The position numbers and the translations under genes are program-made. The notes under the pieces were generated by a model. It was given only the letters and a program-made list of their open reading frames with translations, was not told the DNA's origin and did no database searches. This document shows, in pieces, positions 27,301 to 42,300 of a DNA stretch of 64,000 nt. Numbering within the stretch: the stretch's first letter is position 1; each line of letters begins with the position of its first letter. The stretch lies in the NCBI RefSeq assembly GCF_036417845.1, contig NC_090020.1:35262425-35326424 (forward strand). Reading direction: 5' to 3'. Source of the stretch: Apteryx mantelli (taxonomy: Eukaryota > Chordata > Aves > Apterygiformes > Apterygidae).

Positions 27301-30300
27301 AAGTTACCACATTTTCTTGTCACTTTTGTGGTCAATATTTTTAGAGGAAGCTAGAAGAGCAACTGGTCTGATAGAAGCTATATATTTTGCAATGCAAATC
27401 TGACAGATATGTACACCTCCTTCTTTCCTACATATATTGGTAGACTTCACAGCTAGTACCACAGAAACTTCTTACTCATCAGCCTATTTGAGAAGTATGA
27501 CTAGGTAAATATTCTGCTTTCTAGTCAGAAGAATCATCCAGAAAAGCTTGCTTTGATGCTCAAACACAAGTTCATTTAATACTCACCCTGTTGATCCGAC
27601 TCTGCATTTCGTGAAACCAGAGCACTGATTGCTGGGAATGTAATGCTTGACATAGCTGCTACAGCTCCTGCTGCCCACATCATCCTGTTTTAAATACATA
27701 ATTTGAATTAGAAAACAATGCCTGTAATTCCTTCACCTGCCTTCCCCCACCTCAAAAAGGCCATAAGGCCACCCTCATTTAGGGCTTAACCCTCTTTCAA
27801 AAGTACTATTAATAAAATAACTAAAGGGTAGCAATTATCTAGTCAGGGCCTTCCTCTGCTTCCTTTTCTCCAATTTACTCTTGTTAAAAGCTTGATGAAA
27901 TAAAAACCTTTTGATTCTACACTAGCTATTAAAGTAGGGAAAAGGGAGAGTGAGTGAAATGCCGTACTGGCTTGCCCTCTACAAAGACTATACCAGAGGA
28001 ACAGTTTCAGAGGGTCTCCTGGTGAAGCAGTTCTAATTTGTAAAGCGCATGAGGAAGCACTCTGATGAAGAATACACATTCATCACTGAGTTGTAAGACA
28101 AACTTTTTTTTTTTTTTTTAAGGGAAAAGCTGTTCCAGCTTCCTGTTTTAGTTCACTCTACTTCCAATTAAAGCAGCTTGAATAGCTTCCAAGACCAAAA
28201 ACAGTTATAGTAGGAGAATGACATGGTAGAAATGAAATTGAAGGTTTTTGATTGACATGATGAACCTAATGGAATTACTGGAGAGAACATACTACTTATT
28301 AGTTTGTGAATTTAAAAAGTTTAAAAATGCTTTAGTAATGAAGACAAAACAAATCAGTGTACTAAAATGGTGCAAAGATTCCTTTTTCAAAAGAGCTGCT
28401 ACTCTACAACTTACACTATATACTCAGAAAGTTCCATCATTCTTAAGTTTGCAAAATCCAGACCAAACTTCCGCAGTGTAACACAGATCAGAATGTTTTA
28501 TGCACACAAGACAAATACTCATGATGACAAAAATAAAATGGTAGGATTTCTTGGAAAAAATCAGTTTCATAACAGGTGTGCACGTGTGAAAATGCACACT
28601 TACCAAGACTGAGATCCAAAACCATACCAAGCCAACTGAAGGATCTGAAAGCCAAGGCCAAGCAGAACTGTGTTTTTGTTCCCTATTGACCTCATCAAGA
28701 TACTGAGAAACACAGTCTGCAAGAGAAATTGATTCATCCATAAGTTACTTTAAAAATACATTGTTAAAGTAATTTCTCCTTCTACACAAAATAATTCAGA
28801 AGACCTTCCAACTGCTGAAGAAACCCACACTATTCAGGCTACTACTTTCCCATATTAAAACTAAAATATGTATGCAGTCATATCAGCATCTGATGTACAG
28901 ATATTGTTAACTATTAAAGGGTTTCTGCTGCTGCTTAAGGACTCTAGAGTGTATGTATTGCCTTCTCTGTGCACATTACAGTAGAAACAGATGCCAGGAT
29001 ATAGACAGGATATAGACTGCTTCCATCCCTACAATTTATTTTCTCACAGAACAGAAAGTTCCACAATAAAAGCTGGTCTTAAGACAGTGCAGATTGAATT
29101 TAGGAGCATCTACAAACAGTAGAGGAAAAAAGTTACCTTAGAAATTTTTTCTCAGGGTGGGGGACAATGTGAATTACCACCCATATTTACAATTAAAACC
29201 AATGAGCAAGTCCTGCTGCTTCCATTACTTCACAACTCACATCAAAATTTGGCCAAGTCCCTTTCCTATGCAACTTTTATTATATATTCTACTTACTCTT
29301 CGCATCAGTCATTTGACCTTTTTATCTGCACATGGAAACAAATCCTGAAGACCAATTTTTCATCTGTTAGTAGGGACATTACTACTGAAGGGGAAGGAAG
29401 CCCCAATTCAGGTACAACAGCAATAGCCCCATGGCAAGAGGCAGACCGTTCCCAATAAGGCAAAGTCCAGATAGCCTCATGGACTTAACAGCACACACAT
29501 TTTTCTTTAACATAAGAACCTTATGAAAAGCCAGGGAAAGAAAATGAGAATGACTGCAGAGCAAAGCACACTTCCTCTCTCATGTTCGTCTTACTGATTT
29601 TAGTTTTCTTGTGTTCCCATGCTTAGTTTTAGTCTCAGCTAATTTGAAAGCTAAATAACAAAAATAAAATAATTCTATCTACGTGTGAATCAATCTTTTC
29701 TGGGTATATCCAACCTGCCAACTTGCAAATCAGTATTTATGAAGCAAGATTTATTTCAATAATTTGCACTCTTTAGAGTTCAAAAAAAATCAATGCATAG
29801 TTTCTGCATTTTAATATTAAAAATCATGAAGCAGAATGTCAAGCATTGTAGAGATGTTTAGTAAAAAACATTAAGATTGCTCTGAGTAAAGTACAACTGG
29901 AAAATGTAAGTGCACATAAAAGCAACAGAAGAAAGAGACCAAGGGTTAAGAGTGGCTTGTATTGATAATCAAGGATACAGCCAACAACAATAAAACTGGT
30001 GAACACTGAGGAACGTTTACTTCAAAACAGTAAGACCTCCATTCTGCTTATAGGAGGATGGCAACAAGGTTACAACACACTGCATGTGCCATTCCTCTTC
30101 CCCTTATCACAACAGGAAGACAAACTGGAGCCATAAAGATACCTAAACAAGGAAATAGACACAGTGGGCAGCAAGATTTAGGAGGATGAAATAAGAGACA
30201 AAAGATCACACCATAATGACTGTCTGACTCCTAAAAGGAGTAAAAGACCTGTCCAAAAACCAGCTCACTGTTGCCAATTAAGAGGAATGAAAACAACGTA

Positions 30301-33300
30301 CCAACACCTCAAAAGTCCTGCAATCTCCATGCTGAGCCTAAGTAGCCTTGGCCAGACCACTTGGACACAGACATCTTGTTTATATGAGAGTGATAGCATA
30401 AGCTAGTGAAATCTATGAACATTGGTGCAAGTGAACAAAATCACCTTCCCCTTCCAGAAGGCCTTTCGCACTGAATATTGTTAAACTAATCTCCTACACC
30501 AGTTTAATCATCTGAAGTTAGAGTTTTTGGTAAATTTACTGATCCAGGTTTGGTGAGTTTTGGTTACATTTTCTAATGCCTAAGCACCAGTACTCCTGAG
30601 GAAAAATCTATCCAAAGGGAGAGGGATTTACTCAGAGAATCTGTATGAATATAATCTTTAGTGAACACAAGATCTATAGGTGTTTCAAAGCAGGTAAAAA
30701 GTTCATAGACAAGTTTAACACTCAGAAGTGCCTCAGCATCCAGTTTTGAACTGTTTAATAAAAAGCTAAAAAATAAAGAAAAAAAATAAAGCTTACCTGA
30801 GCTATTATAGACAGAATTCCTACCACAGCTATAAATGCTGCAATGCTAGCAGATCCAAACCCTATAACCTGAAGAGAAACAGGAAACGCATAAATAAATG
30901 CTAAACAGTCTAGGAGAAGCACTAGCAAAAATATTTCTCCTTAAAAGAAAGTATTGATCCCTGCTTGTGATCTGAATTATTCTCAAACATATGAATACTT
31001 ACATTAACTTTACTGCTTGCCAAGAAATCCACAGAAGAAAAACATTGTCGTTGTTCCCCTCTCCCCTCCCCCCCCCCCAAAAAAAAGAAAAAGACACACA
31101 AAGCCATCTATTTGGAAATTAAAGTTCCCCACCTTCCCACGGACACAGCAGTAGCTCTTCAACAGGCAAGATGCCAGCTTGAGACAAGATGCCAACTTGA
31201 GACATATAAACTACTACGCTGAATGGGAACAAAGGTCTGCTTAACTCATTAACACATACTTAAGCTAGGGCAGGTTTTATGCTTCCCTAGTCAAGTTTCC
31301 AGCTTCATTCAGTTCTTGACTAGTGAAGGACCTTGCCTTAGCTTTTAAAACTGTATTTTGCCACAATGCAGTTTTCTAAGAGTCTTCAACAAGAAACGGG
31401 TCTCAGGGAACCCCTATTTAAACAGAATTATCAAGATAAGAAGTGACCAACACTTACCTGTCGCAAATATAGAAAAAAGCTAGAATATTGGCCAGCCTCA
31501 GGCAGATAGGAGAGAAACACTGTAATATAGATCAGGAGAACTGTAGAATCTTTTCTAACCTTCTTTAGAGACTGAAAGACAAAAGAGCAAAACAAATGTT
31601 AAAACATGAATATGAAGTCTAACGAAAGCATAAAGAAGTTGGATTCAATTTCTTTTTATCCACTTTTACTCACACATACTAGTCAAATACTGAGAAAATA
31701 AAATTGTACAAGGAAATAGGTAAGCTAAACATTAAGTTAAAACAGCAATTTGTTCCATACAGTTCCTGATATCTGAAAGTTCTGCTAAATTTCCCATTTA
31801 ATTTTTGAAGCCATAGTTTGGTGACAAATTTCAAGTATTTGCTGTAAGCAACATTATATACTGCAATATTTAGGGAAATACATAGCATCTAACTTATGTC
31901 CCTAATAGTCTGTTCTGAATGATGCTAGCAAACATTATAACCTCATTGTTATTCTGTATAAAAGTATTTTTCCAGTTTGAGCAAAAAATAAATTGTAGAA
32001 AACAAGTTTAACTGCAGTCTTTCAAGCATGTCACTCATCTCTCAACATTCACAACAATTTCCAGCAGGGTGATCTGACTAAGAACAATTCATTCTCCTCT
32101 TCAGATACCAGTGTGTAAAACAAACACAAATAAACCTCTCTATGAAAGCAGAAAGCATAACATTCATATAGAAAGTCTTGTAGTATCAGTTGTTGGGGCT
32201 GCAGCAGCATAAGAATTCAGCATTTCTCTTATCTTAACAGAGAGAAAGTAGGTTAGAAGAGTAAAGCATTTCCCTTTGGATTTCACATCAAAACTTGTTT
32301 CCAGTATAAAGAACATTTAATCCAAAGTACTTTATTATTATTTAGCTGGACCTTTTTGTACAAGAGCAGAGATTATGGTGTATTAAAGCTACCAATTAAA
32401 CATTTACAAAAACAATTATTTAAATATCTATGGAAATACGTCTTACTGCAAAAGGGTCTGCTTGTTCCCAAGATATAGAAGCTCCCCACGAAGCAGGCCT
32501 CATTTTTTCAGGTAGAGATTCTGGTACTGCTAGCAGGATGAAACAGATGTCCACAACAGCCACCACTGCGGCCACTAGCACAACAAGATTATCTCCATAG
32601 CTGGCAGACAGGTATGCACCAATGGCAGGACTAGTTACCAAACTCGCAGCAAAGGTGGCAGATACCTATGCATAAGAATAGTTTACAAAGTTGTCAAATT
32701 GGTTACTCTGTCATTGCATGGTAATGCAACTTGCTAATGAAAACACCAGAAGTCCAGCATTCAAATTCAAACTGATTTCATTCAAAAGTCATATATGGCT
32801 GGAAATATGGGTCCAAAGAAGAAGGTTCTCCACCCTCCTATACACAAGAAAGATAGCATTTATGGTCAAAGACTGAAAACTGAGTCTGGCCAAATCAAAG
32901 GAAAACAGCTCTTAAAAACTGTTTAGTCCAAATGAAAGTTTTCCCAATTATGAACGTGACAAGATTTGATGGAAAAAAGTTGTCAGCATATTTAAATGCT
33001 TGCCTAGATGAACTTAAGCCTCAGAACTCTGCGATGAACAGAGTAATAGATAATGCCTTTGTAAGCATTTTGAATTATAAATACACATAGCTACAACTGT
33101 ACTGGACAGCACAGCAAATTAGGAGATCCGTAACTATGACAAGAAGTTCAGTAACAACCATACTGCTTCATATTACGTTGTAAGGACACGCAGCTACTAA
33201 TAAATCACTTACATTCACATACAGAGGAACATGCTGGAAAGTCTAAGGTGCTGTTTAATTTCACTACAGAAATCATCAGAAAGGGTTAGAAAAAGCTGGA

Positions 33301-36300
33301 TTTTTTTAAGCTATTACCACTTTTCTCCACACCAAAATAAAAATTCTGTGCATGACTATTCTGTAGAATAAGTAACAACTCAAGCTAGCAGCTTAGTTTT
33401 ACACCTACCTAGAAGAATCTTAAGAAAAAGGTGGTATAACAGATGAACCACTTAGAAAAAGACACAGACCTCATTGAAACAGTTGCACTTTAGGATCTAT
33501 TGCTTTATAGATTTTTAGGGGAAAAAGGGGGGGGGGGGCAAAAAACCCTAGAGAACCCCACACTGTTTCATTGTTTAAAGGCAGGTGAATGGATCCTCCA
33601 ACTACACTTATGGCCCTTTACAGGCAGGAGAAATAAAATGGAAGTTTCAAAACTTGTAATCCTGTTTTGTGCTCTTCTACAACACCACACACAAGCTTGA
33701 TGCAAGAGAACTAAGTCCTTTATTTTCTTAACTGTTAAATTAACATCTGAGAATCATTCATTCTTAAGGTTTTCCACTATTTTTAGATTACCCCTTAACA
33801 GCTCAAAGGACAACAGAACACAGTACAGTCAGTCAAGAATCAAGTCCATGAAAAATTGTATAATGAAAAAAATGCACAGAAGATGCAGGGATAAATAAAA
33901 TTGAAAGATTAAAGGCACCTACCAATGGGCCTCTGGCTGCACAAAACCTAAACCAATATAGCTACTTACAAAAGTAAGCTAAGCAGGAATTATATTTTTT
34001 TGGAAAAGCCGGTTTGTACAAACTAAACTATTTTCCTCTCCCCTTGCAAAGAAAGAAAGGTCATGAATAAGGTAATAGAAAGACTACATTATGTGGTTTT
34101 TCCCCCCTTCCTCCCTATATATGGCTATAGAAAAGCCATTCTATATAGTTCTATTCTATAATAAGAAGTCATGTATAAGCAAAAGTGCAAATCAAGGTGG
34201 GGGAGAGAAATGGCCAAACCAGCATCAAATAACTTGTATTGCTGTCAAAACCACTGCTTATTCTGACTGCAAAGCCTGAAACAACATGTTTTGCTAAATA
34301 TGCCCTAGATGCAGGCAGAGTAGTCAAACGCTGATTCTGTTTTGCTATGAGCACAAAGCAGTCTATGCAGCAATAGAAAAATCTGAATTAGACATCCCAA
34401 ATTCTAACACAATGCCTTGATCCATGGTTCATTCCTTTCTCTGTCAGCCTCGTTACATGTATTGGGAAACAATCTGTGTATTAAAACACAAGTTCAATAC
34501 AAAGGTCACAATTTGACCTTTTTTTCAAATTTAAGTTTAGCATATCTTACCAGTCCATAGGCTGTAATTCTTTCATGTTCTTGTGTTACATCAGCTACAT
34601 AGGCAAATATTACAGAAAAGGTAACAGAAAAGATTCCAGATACTGAAATCATAGCGAAGTACCACCTAATGATTTAAAAGCAACAATTAGAAAATTTAAG
34701 CTGAGAAAGACCTCTAGTTCTCTTACTAACCAAGCAAGTTTCTATCCTGTGAAAACAGTTTATCTTAGAGCTCTATAGGAGACGAATAAAGTCCAGTATT
34801 GTGTAGTCTAGCTTAAATACCGGAAATCATCGCTTTAATTTTTGATCCTCTAGTGTTCACTTTACATCAATGTAAAAGGAGAAGTGGCCTCTTAAGAAGG
34901 ACATGATAACTATACATTTTCACACTGTCAAAGCTGAAGGAAGTTGAAGTTGAGAGGAATCATCTCAGAACTCTGTTCAGAAGCTATTCTAGGGCCATTT
35001 ATCAGCCAGTTAAAGAATAAACTATCATATATTAATGCTTCAGAAGCTGAACTCTGAATGCACTCAGTGTACACAAAGTTCTTGTGTTATCTTCTTAAGT
35101 TTCACAACCAAAGTAAATGAAACTGAAACCAAGTCAACTCCAGTCAGTTAAGATTTCAAAGTTTCATAATCAAAATGTTAAATGTGGTCAAATATATACT
35201 AAGATTCATTCATCTTTTAAGAATACACTCATTACAGCATCTTATGAGGCCTCAGAGAAAGTCACAGTTGAGCTTATAGCTACAAATTAGGCAGTGCTAT
35301 CAAACCATTTCAATTACTGCCTTCCATAAAAAAATACTTAAGACCAATGCTGTTAACAGTCCTTGAACAAAAAGCTCCGGAATAACGTAATCACACATCC
35401 TAAAAGTGTTTTCTCTTGCCTTATTGTCCCTCTCCCGCTTGCCCAAACTACTACTCCTGTAATTGAATTTCCTGCTATACCGACAAGTTCCCTACTGCAG
35501 TCTGTACTACTTACCATGAATTTATTCTCATTAATGGAATTGGGACACAAGTGAAGAAAACTGTGAGAAGAAGAAAAGGTTTTCTTCCCCATGCATCTGA
35601 TAGAGCACCTATTAGTGGAGCACTGAGAAAGGACAAAAAACCCTGTGACAGAAGAAAAAAAAATTAATGTCTTCATTTACATTTCCAAGCTTCACTTCAG
35701 CTGCAACATAAGAAATTGAATACAAGAAAACTTACAAAAAATTAATGTAAACTGCACAGCTTCTTCCACAGTCTACTTTTCTCTGTGATTTAGATTTTTG
35801 TTTTAAATTTATTAATCCTGAATGGATTTAAAGAGGCAGAGGGGAGATAAATTTTTCAACCTCAATTTGATTCAATACAAAAGTATCACAGATGGCAAAA
35901 GCTTCTTTAAAATATCCAAAACCAACAGCCAAGTTGCACAAAGGACAACTTCTTAGCCTTAAAGTAAGGCTTCTCAGTGCTGGGTCCCAAACCAAACTTC
36001 CCTCTAACTTAGAGAAGATTGTCCTAAGACAGGGCTTCAGATGACTTAACTGTTCTCTGAAACAAATAAAAGAACTATGAAAACGGAATAATGTTTACTG
36101 CTTTACACTGTACTTTTATCACATACAGGACATTTGTACATTGCAACAGCTATGAAGACCACTTGAGCTCAGAACTTGAGACAGCAATACACCATACTAC
36201 TGACATTCTGGTGGCAAAGCACAGACCTACAGGTAGAGTGGCCATGGATAAAATGTGTGAGAATCAAACACTAGATTTTAAGCTATGAAACATTATCTAG

Positions 36301-39300
36301 GTATCTCTAACTAGAAATCAAACAGTAAGTCCAGCGGAACATACAACATACTTGCAAGTAGCACATTCTCTCCATTGCATTAACCATGAGATTACTACAT
36401 TTAGTTAACAAAACATTTCATAAAGCCCTAGAATCTAGGGCTTATTTCTGTTCTGTACTACAGTGAAGAATTAAAACAAGGCCTTTCACAGATCTGAGCT
36501 CGGGAAAACCTCCAGAAGAGACATGCCTACCTCCTAATTAGTACAGTGTTCTCACAACAATCCAGATCTGCCATAAAATCAAACATTAGTAAAAACATGG
36601 TTCTGCAAGTACCTAAGGTACCTACATACGCTGAAGTCTACTCCAGCTAATTTTAGCTAACCTCTGGTGTTTAAATGTAATCACCTTCCAGTCTAACATC
36701 AGCATACAGGCTACTGTACTAAAGCAGCATTATGCCAAATCCCAATAGCTAGTATTTCCAAAGATTTCAGGAAAGTAAATTGAGAGCAAAAGCTGTAAAG
36801 CCAGACCACCAGATCCTAACAAAGTTAGATGCCTTACTCAGTTGAAATTAATATTTTTGCTCCTCGTAGCCAAAATTCACTAGAATAGACTAACATATTT
36901 TGCTAATTGGTACCCAAAATAGTCTTAATGTTTCATTAACAACATTTTGCAGAATATTACATTGGACACAAAAGGCCAAGCTCACTCTGATCTATCCCTC
37001 CCCCATTTATTACACCTGTTAGAGCAATACATACACTTACAGCATGAGTTTAATGCACTTGTCTTCTACAGATATACTCTGTAGAAAATATAAGGGGAAC
37101 TCTCCACTCATTGCTTTTAAATGTTACTCACAATAGTCACGCTGCACTGCGAATGAATAGAGTTGAGAGAAAGCAACAGGAGAAACATAAGCTTTGTTTT
37201 GCTAAGAGAAAAATGCAAAGCTAACTTCCTCTTCCGGTTTGAGGCATCCCTAGATGCCTGCTGCATGGGGTTTCTGAAACACTGCCAGTCCACTACAAAA
37301 GATAGCAAGCTAGCAATTCCTCACTAAAGTTGTCATCTAATAGCTAAAGCTGTTGCAATCTGTTACAGAATAGAGTTAAATAATTTCTTGGCTGCTGTAA
37401 ATCAATACTCAGTGATAGGTTACATTAAGTGGTTTGAAGTCTCTGTGTAAGATGGTTAGCAAAGATGACACTTCCTGAAGTTTTACCAGAGAAAATTTTC
37501 CCAAGCATTTTTTTTTCCAGGCAACAATCTAGTATGGCCCCTGTCTAAACACCCAATATATCACAAGTAAGCCATAAGTTATCGTAAGCACCTTGGCCAC
37601 CTCAAAATGTTCAAAAGCTCATAAAAGACTAGAAAAAACCTGCTGAAATATAAATAGCTTTTATGCCACATCTTGGACAAAATTATAGCAGTTTAAGTGC
37701 TCCATTTCTCATCTCAAAGGCTTCAACATGGCTGTATTAATCTGCTTTTGAAATATATCATCTAACATGAAAAAGCAAACACTACTGCCATTCTTAGAGG
37801 GATCTTACAATATTTAACTGCTACCTATTCAAATCAGAGGTATTTAAACTTCTAAGAAATATTTCACTTGTTTCACAATGCTACCATTTAACAGTAAATC
37901 TTGAATTGAGCCCAAGAACACGCAACCATGACAACAAGAGAAATGGTTTGAGAACTTATTACATTCTCAATGTCCAGAATATTCTTATGGATAATAAAGG
38001 AAAGACTAATTACAATACAGGAACAATTATAAAGAATATTTAGCTCAGTGTTTCTAAGCAATCTTACCTTAACACCTTGAATAAGACCATTCATTAAAAA
38101 TGTATGATGAGAAAATGTTTCATGTAAGACCTAAAGAAAAAAAATTATTTGAATCAGGAGAGACAGGAGGGAATAAATAAATAAATAAATAAATTCAAGG
38201 TTTAGATTTGATTTGTAAAACAGGATAGCTCAACTGCTACTTGTTAAAAAGATATCTTACCCCATGATTATATTAGTTTATATTTTTTATGTATTTTTCT
38301 TCACAAAATATTGGCAAGCTTTAATATCGATTTACCAGTATAAATGCTTCTGTGGGCACACATGGGAAATGAATGGATATTTTCATTTAGGACATTTTGC
38401 TCAGAAAGGGGATTAATGTAAGGAAAAAGTGTCCATATCATACAAATCAGACCTTTTGCAGTAGATAATTCCTTCATATGGTTGATTTGACCACTGTTAC
38501 TAAGGAGAAGTGAAAATGAGGTTCAAGTAACTGTTAGTCTGTCAAATAAAAAACAAAACCAGAAGATTCCCCCACACACTCAGAAAAACCACATGCTATA
38601 TTCACGATTGCCTAAAAAGGGACTGTACAAACCATTTCTGAATTGTATGCATCCACAGGCTCCACCTCTTCCTGTCCCCCTCCACATTACATATTAGTCT
38701 CCACTTAAGAAAATTATCACAACCTTAAATTGGACTTAGGGATGGGGAGGAGGAAGAAAGAAAAGTACGACAGCCAACTTACTGTTATGAGCATGAACTG
38801 CAGATTTTCAATGATCACACAGTTAGAAACAGTTTTAAGGAACAATTAAACATTTATGAATACTAGCAACAGTTCTGAGTGGTCAATACATTTAAGTACC
38901 ACCATGAATTCATTTAAGGGGCTTTAACAGTAACAAGATTGCCCTTGAATTAAGGCTAATCTGTAATAAAGAGATTGTCCATAAAGGTAGAAGAGAGTTA
39001 AAAGGCCTTGCAGGTGGCAATATATCAATTTTAAAAAAAGAGACATTGATATAACCAAAGTGTGTATACACACACTTTTCAGAGATCAATGCTAGGTAAG
39101 TAATGCCTACATAAACTAGCATCTATTCAAGCTCTTAAAGGATGACTTCAGACTGGCTTGCTGCTTTTATTTATGAATAGAAGTGGCAAAATCTACAAAA
39201 ATTATGTATGTGTATATTGAGAAATTCACTAGCTTGAAGAAAACACTCCAGTGTCACTGAAAGACATCAGCATCATTTTTTCAGGAATGGGCAAGTTTGT

Positions 39301-42300
39301 CAAATCATAGGTTTAAAAAAATACCTCTCAGATAATTCTGCTTATATACACTCCTTTTCCTACTGATATTTTCATCTGTTTAGATATTTAAAACAATTCT
39401 GCATCTGTTTGACCATTGATCTTCTCATACGAGTGGAAGAAGATAAAAGAGTCAAGTTAGAGATCAAAACAGGCACTCTAGAAAGCAGGTAACGTCTTGC
39501 AAGTCTTAGCAAAAACAGGAAGCTTAAGTCTAACTATCTTTCTGTATAGCATTTTCCAGTATTTTTGCTAGGAAGCAATCAGCACTGATAGAGGTTCTAG
39601 CTTGTGTCTATAAATTAAAAGAAAATTACTTTCAAAAGATAAAAAAATTCAACAAACTGATAGATGGAATTGCCTTAGAGTAAGGCATTTGATATTAGAT
39701 ATTTACCTATTTACAAAAATATATTATATTGAAGTCATTAAGTGATTAAAACCACTTATGGTAATTCACTAATATTCACTTACAAGCCCATAAATAAGAG
39801 TAATGGGCATCAACTTTGGGCATTCTGTGAGCAGTATCTCCTTTGTGTATGTTTTATAAACATTTTAAATCTTTTCTTATCCAAGTACAGTATGACATAC
39901 AAGCACTACAGTTTCTTTGACAAACAGATGCCAAAAGAAGCTGAAAAGAAATCTAGAAAACTCACTTTAAATAATCTCAGCTACCATGACCTGCATACAA
40001 TTTATTTGGGTAATAGACAACAAAACATTTTAATCTGAGTGTTGAGCATGACCTGGAGCATCAGAACACAACCACCAAAATGTGAGTCATGAGGAGTTTT
40101 GATCAGCACGTTTCTGCCCTTTTCTCGCTACTAGACAAAACTGAACAGAAACGGGCAACTGGCAGCTCAAAGGCTCACAAGAAGGCTCTCCATGACCTCT
40201 AGTGCTGCTGGCTGATCAGCACGCCAGGCTAAGTTATCATGAGCATGTAATGAAGGAGAGCGGTGCAAATATCAAACCAGATCTGAAATAGTTTAAAACA
40301 AACACCATGTGTTCTGAAGAGCTGATTAAAAATAAAGAGAAGCCACAAGCATACAGAAGTCATCTACACCTGTGTTAGGTTACACCATTATATTTAAGTT
40401 AGTGCTTTACATTAACTTTTCAATCAAATGCAACAGCCTCATAAGTATTCAAGACTGTGTAGAAGAAATACAACATTCAAAATACAGAAAGACATTCAAG
40501 ACTACCACTTTTATTTCTGCAAGTATAAAATCCAAATACTTAAGTCAAAATAATAATTTTCCTTTAAGTTAGAAGCAGTTCATAACATTCCCATTAAATA
40601 CAGTGCACTGAGAAATATTAATTTCAATTACAGTTTGAGCTGCATGAGACTGACAGTATGAATTTATATGGAATGTTTTTAATTGGGTACAACACTAAAG
40701 AAGATACTCACCTAACGTAAAATATAGTTTTACTACAGAGTTTTTGAAGACTAAGGAGGAATTACTGTCAGAACATCATCCCTCTAAATTAGAGGTGCCA
40801 AGCTGGCACAAATTGAAGTTGAGCACTCTGGTTTAAAAATAAATAAAATAATGAACACCCAGCAAGCTTCCTCATACTTTCATTCTGGCAAGACAGGACA
40901 GGACAGGACAGCAATCCAGTGAGACATCTACTTTACAGAAATCTGTTAACCATTTATACACACTGTATTATTATTAGTTAAAATGATCACCAAGTATCTT
41001 TAGGAAGGTTACACAAACACCTTTTAAGAGCAATGTAGCTCATTTTACCTGGAGATTGGGGAAGGAAAATAGGAAATACCATGGTCTCCTGTCCCCAAAA
41101 CCACGCCAGTCATGTATTCAAAGTATTCTCAGATATCATCTGGTGAAAAACTGGGCTAACAGACTTTTGATAACTAAACTTCGGCACATCTGATTTCGAC
41201 AAATAAGACCCATGTGTTCAGATGAAAGGCTTTATATCCTATTACCAAATGCTCAAATTATCTATTCATCTGGAACATACTTGTAAAATCCATTTCTTAC
41301 ATGAAAGCCTTTATTTCACTGCAAGTTATATGCTGACACAACAACCAGCCCACACTAGAGTACAAACTTAATTATGGGAAGTGTATATTATTCAATGGTT
41401 AAGATTAGCAGATGAATTGGACTATGAAATTTTAAAAAAAAGATCTACAGAGAACCCTACAGAGTAACCTTAGTTACTCTAAAAGGTAAATAAAAGTTAC
41501 TTAAAATATAGTAATGTATTTTGGACTATCTTTTAGTCTTCCAGCAGTCCAGATCTCAGCCTTAGAATGATACCATTCTACAGTGGTGAATGTTAAAAAA
41601 GACCACCCCTGAATTTCAGAATTCAGCAGAAAGTGTAAAACAAATAAAAAGTATTATTTCTAGTAAGTAACAAATTAACCTTTGTCATTACTTTAAGACA
41701 GACCAGTGATACTTACTGTTAGCATTGGAGTTGTCAACAGTCCCCAGGCAAAGAATTCTAGAAATATGACCACCACCGCATGGTATACGCTTGGCCGACC
41801 AAAACCTTGTTGCTAAAAAAGAAAAACATTTGCAGTGGCTGTACATATCCAGTTCATTACATGTGCAAAGATATCTCACAAACTTATTTTGAAACCATAA
41901 TCAGCTTTCAAGATGACCTACTGCCAAACCCTTGGGAACAATAATAAGCCAAACAAGGGTGGAGAAGAAATATTACAAAATGACTGAAGATCTCCAAGGA
42001 ACTTCAGAAAGATTGTTCCCTCAATCTCTTGCTGACTGAAGAGAACTATTTTCCCATTCCTGACATTGCCCTACACTACTGTCCCCTCCAGTCTGTATTT
42101 AGGTTCCCTTCTTCTTGAGCAATTCCCAACCTTCCGCAGTAGTGCTACAAGCTTTGTAATTCTCCTTGCTACCTCCATAACTTTCAAAGCAGTGGCAATG
42201 AAACAGACCAGTTTTATGAAGACTATGTCACTATTACAAGAAGACTATGACAACCTGCATAATCAGAAGAGCAGCACAGATTTTGTATTTGAAACTGTCA

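Larger units (their letters stand above)
21399..41716 (-). other. MFSD14B: MFSD14B introns 2-11
   Basis: AT-rich introns between the listed exons, with the longest being intron 11 (21399-25587), intron 2 (38131-41716) and intron 3. I saw no nested gene, no tRNA and no recent transposon. Homopolymer tracts (T at about 28107-28119, C at 31068-31078, G at 33527-33538), two short tandem repeats and a CTCF-like motif are listed separately or noted here. Confidence 0.6.
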
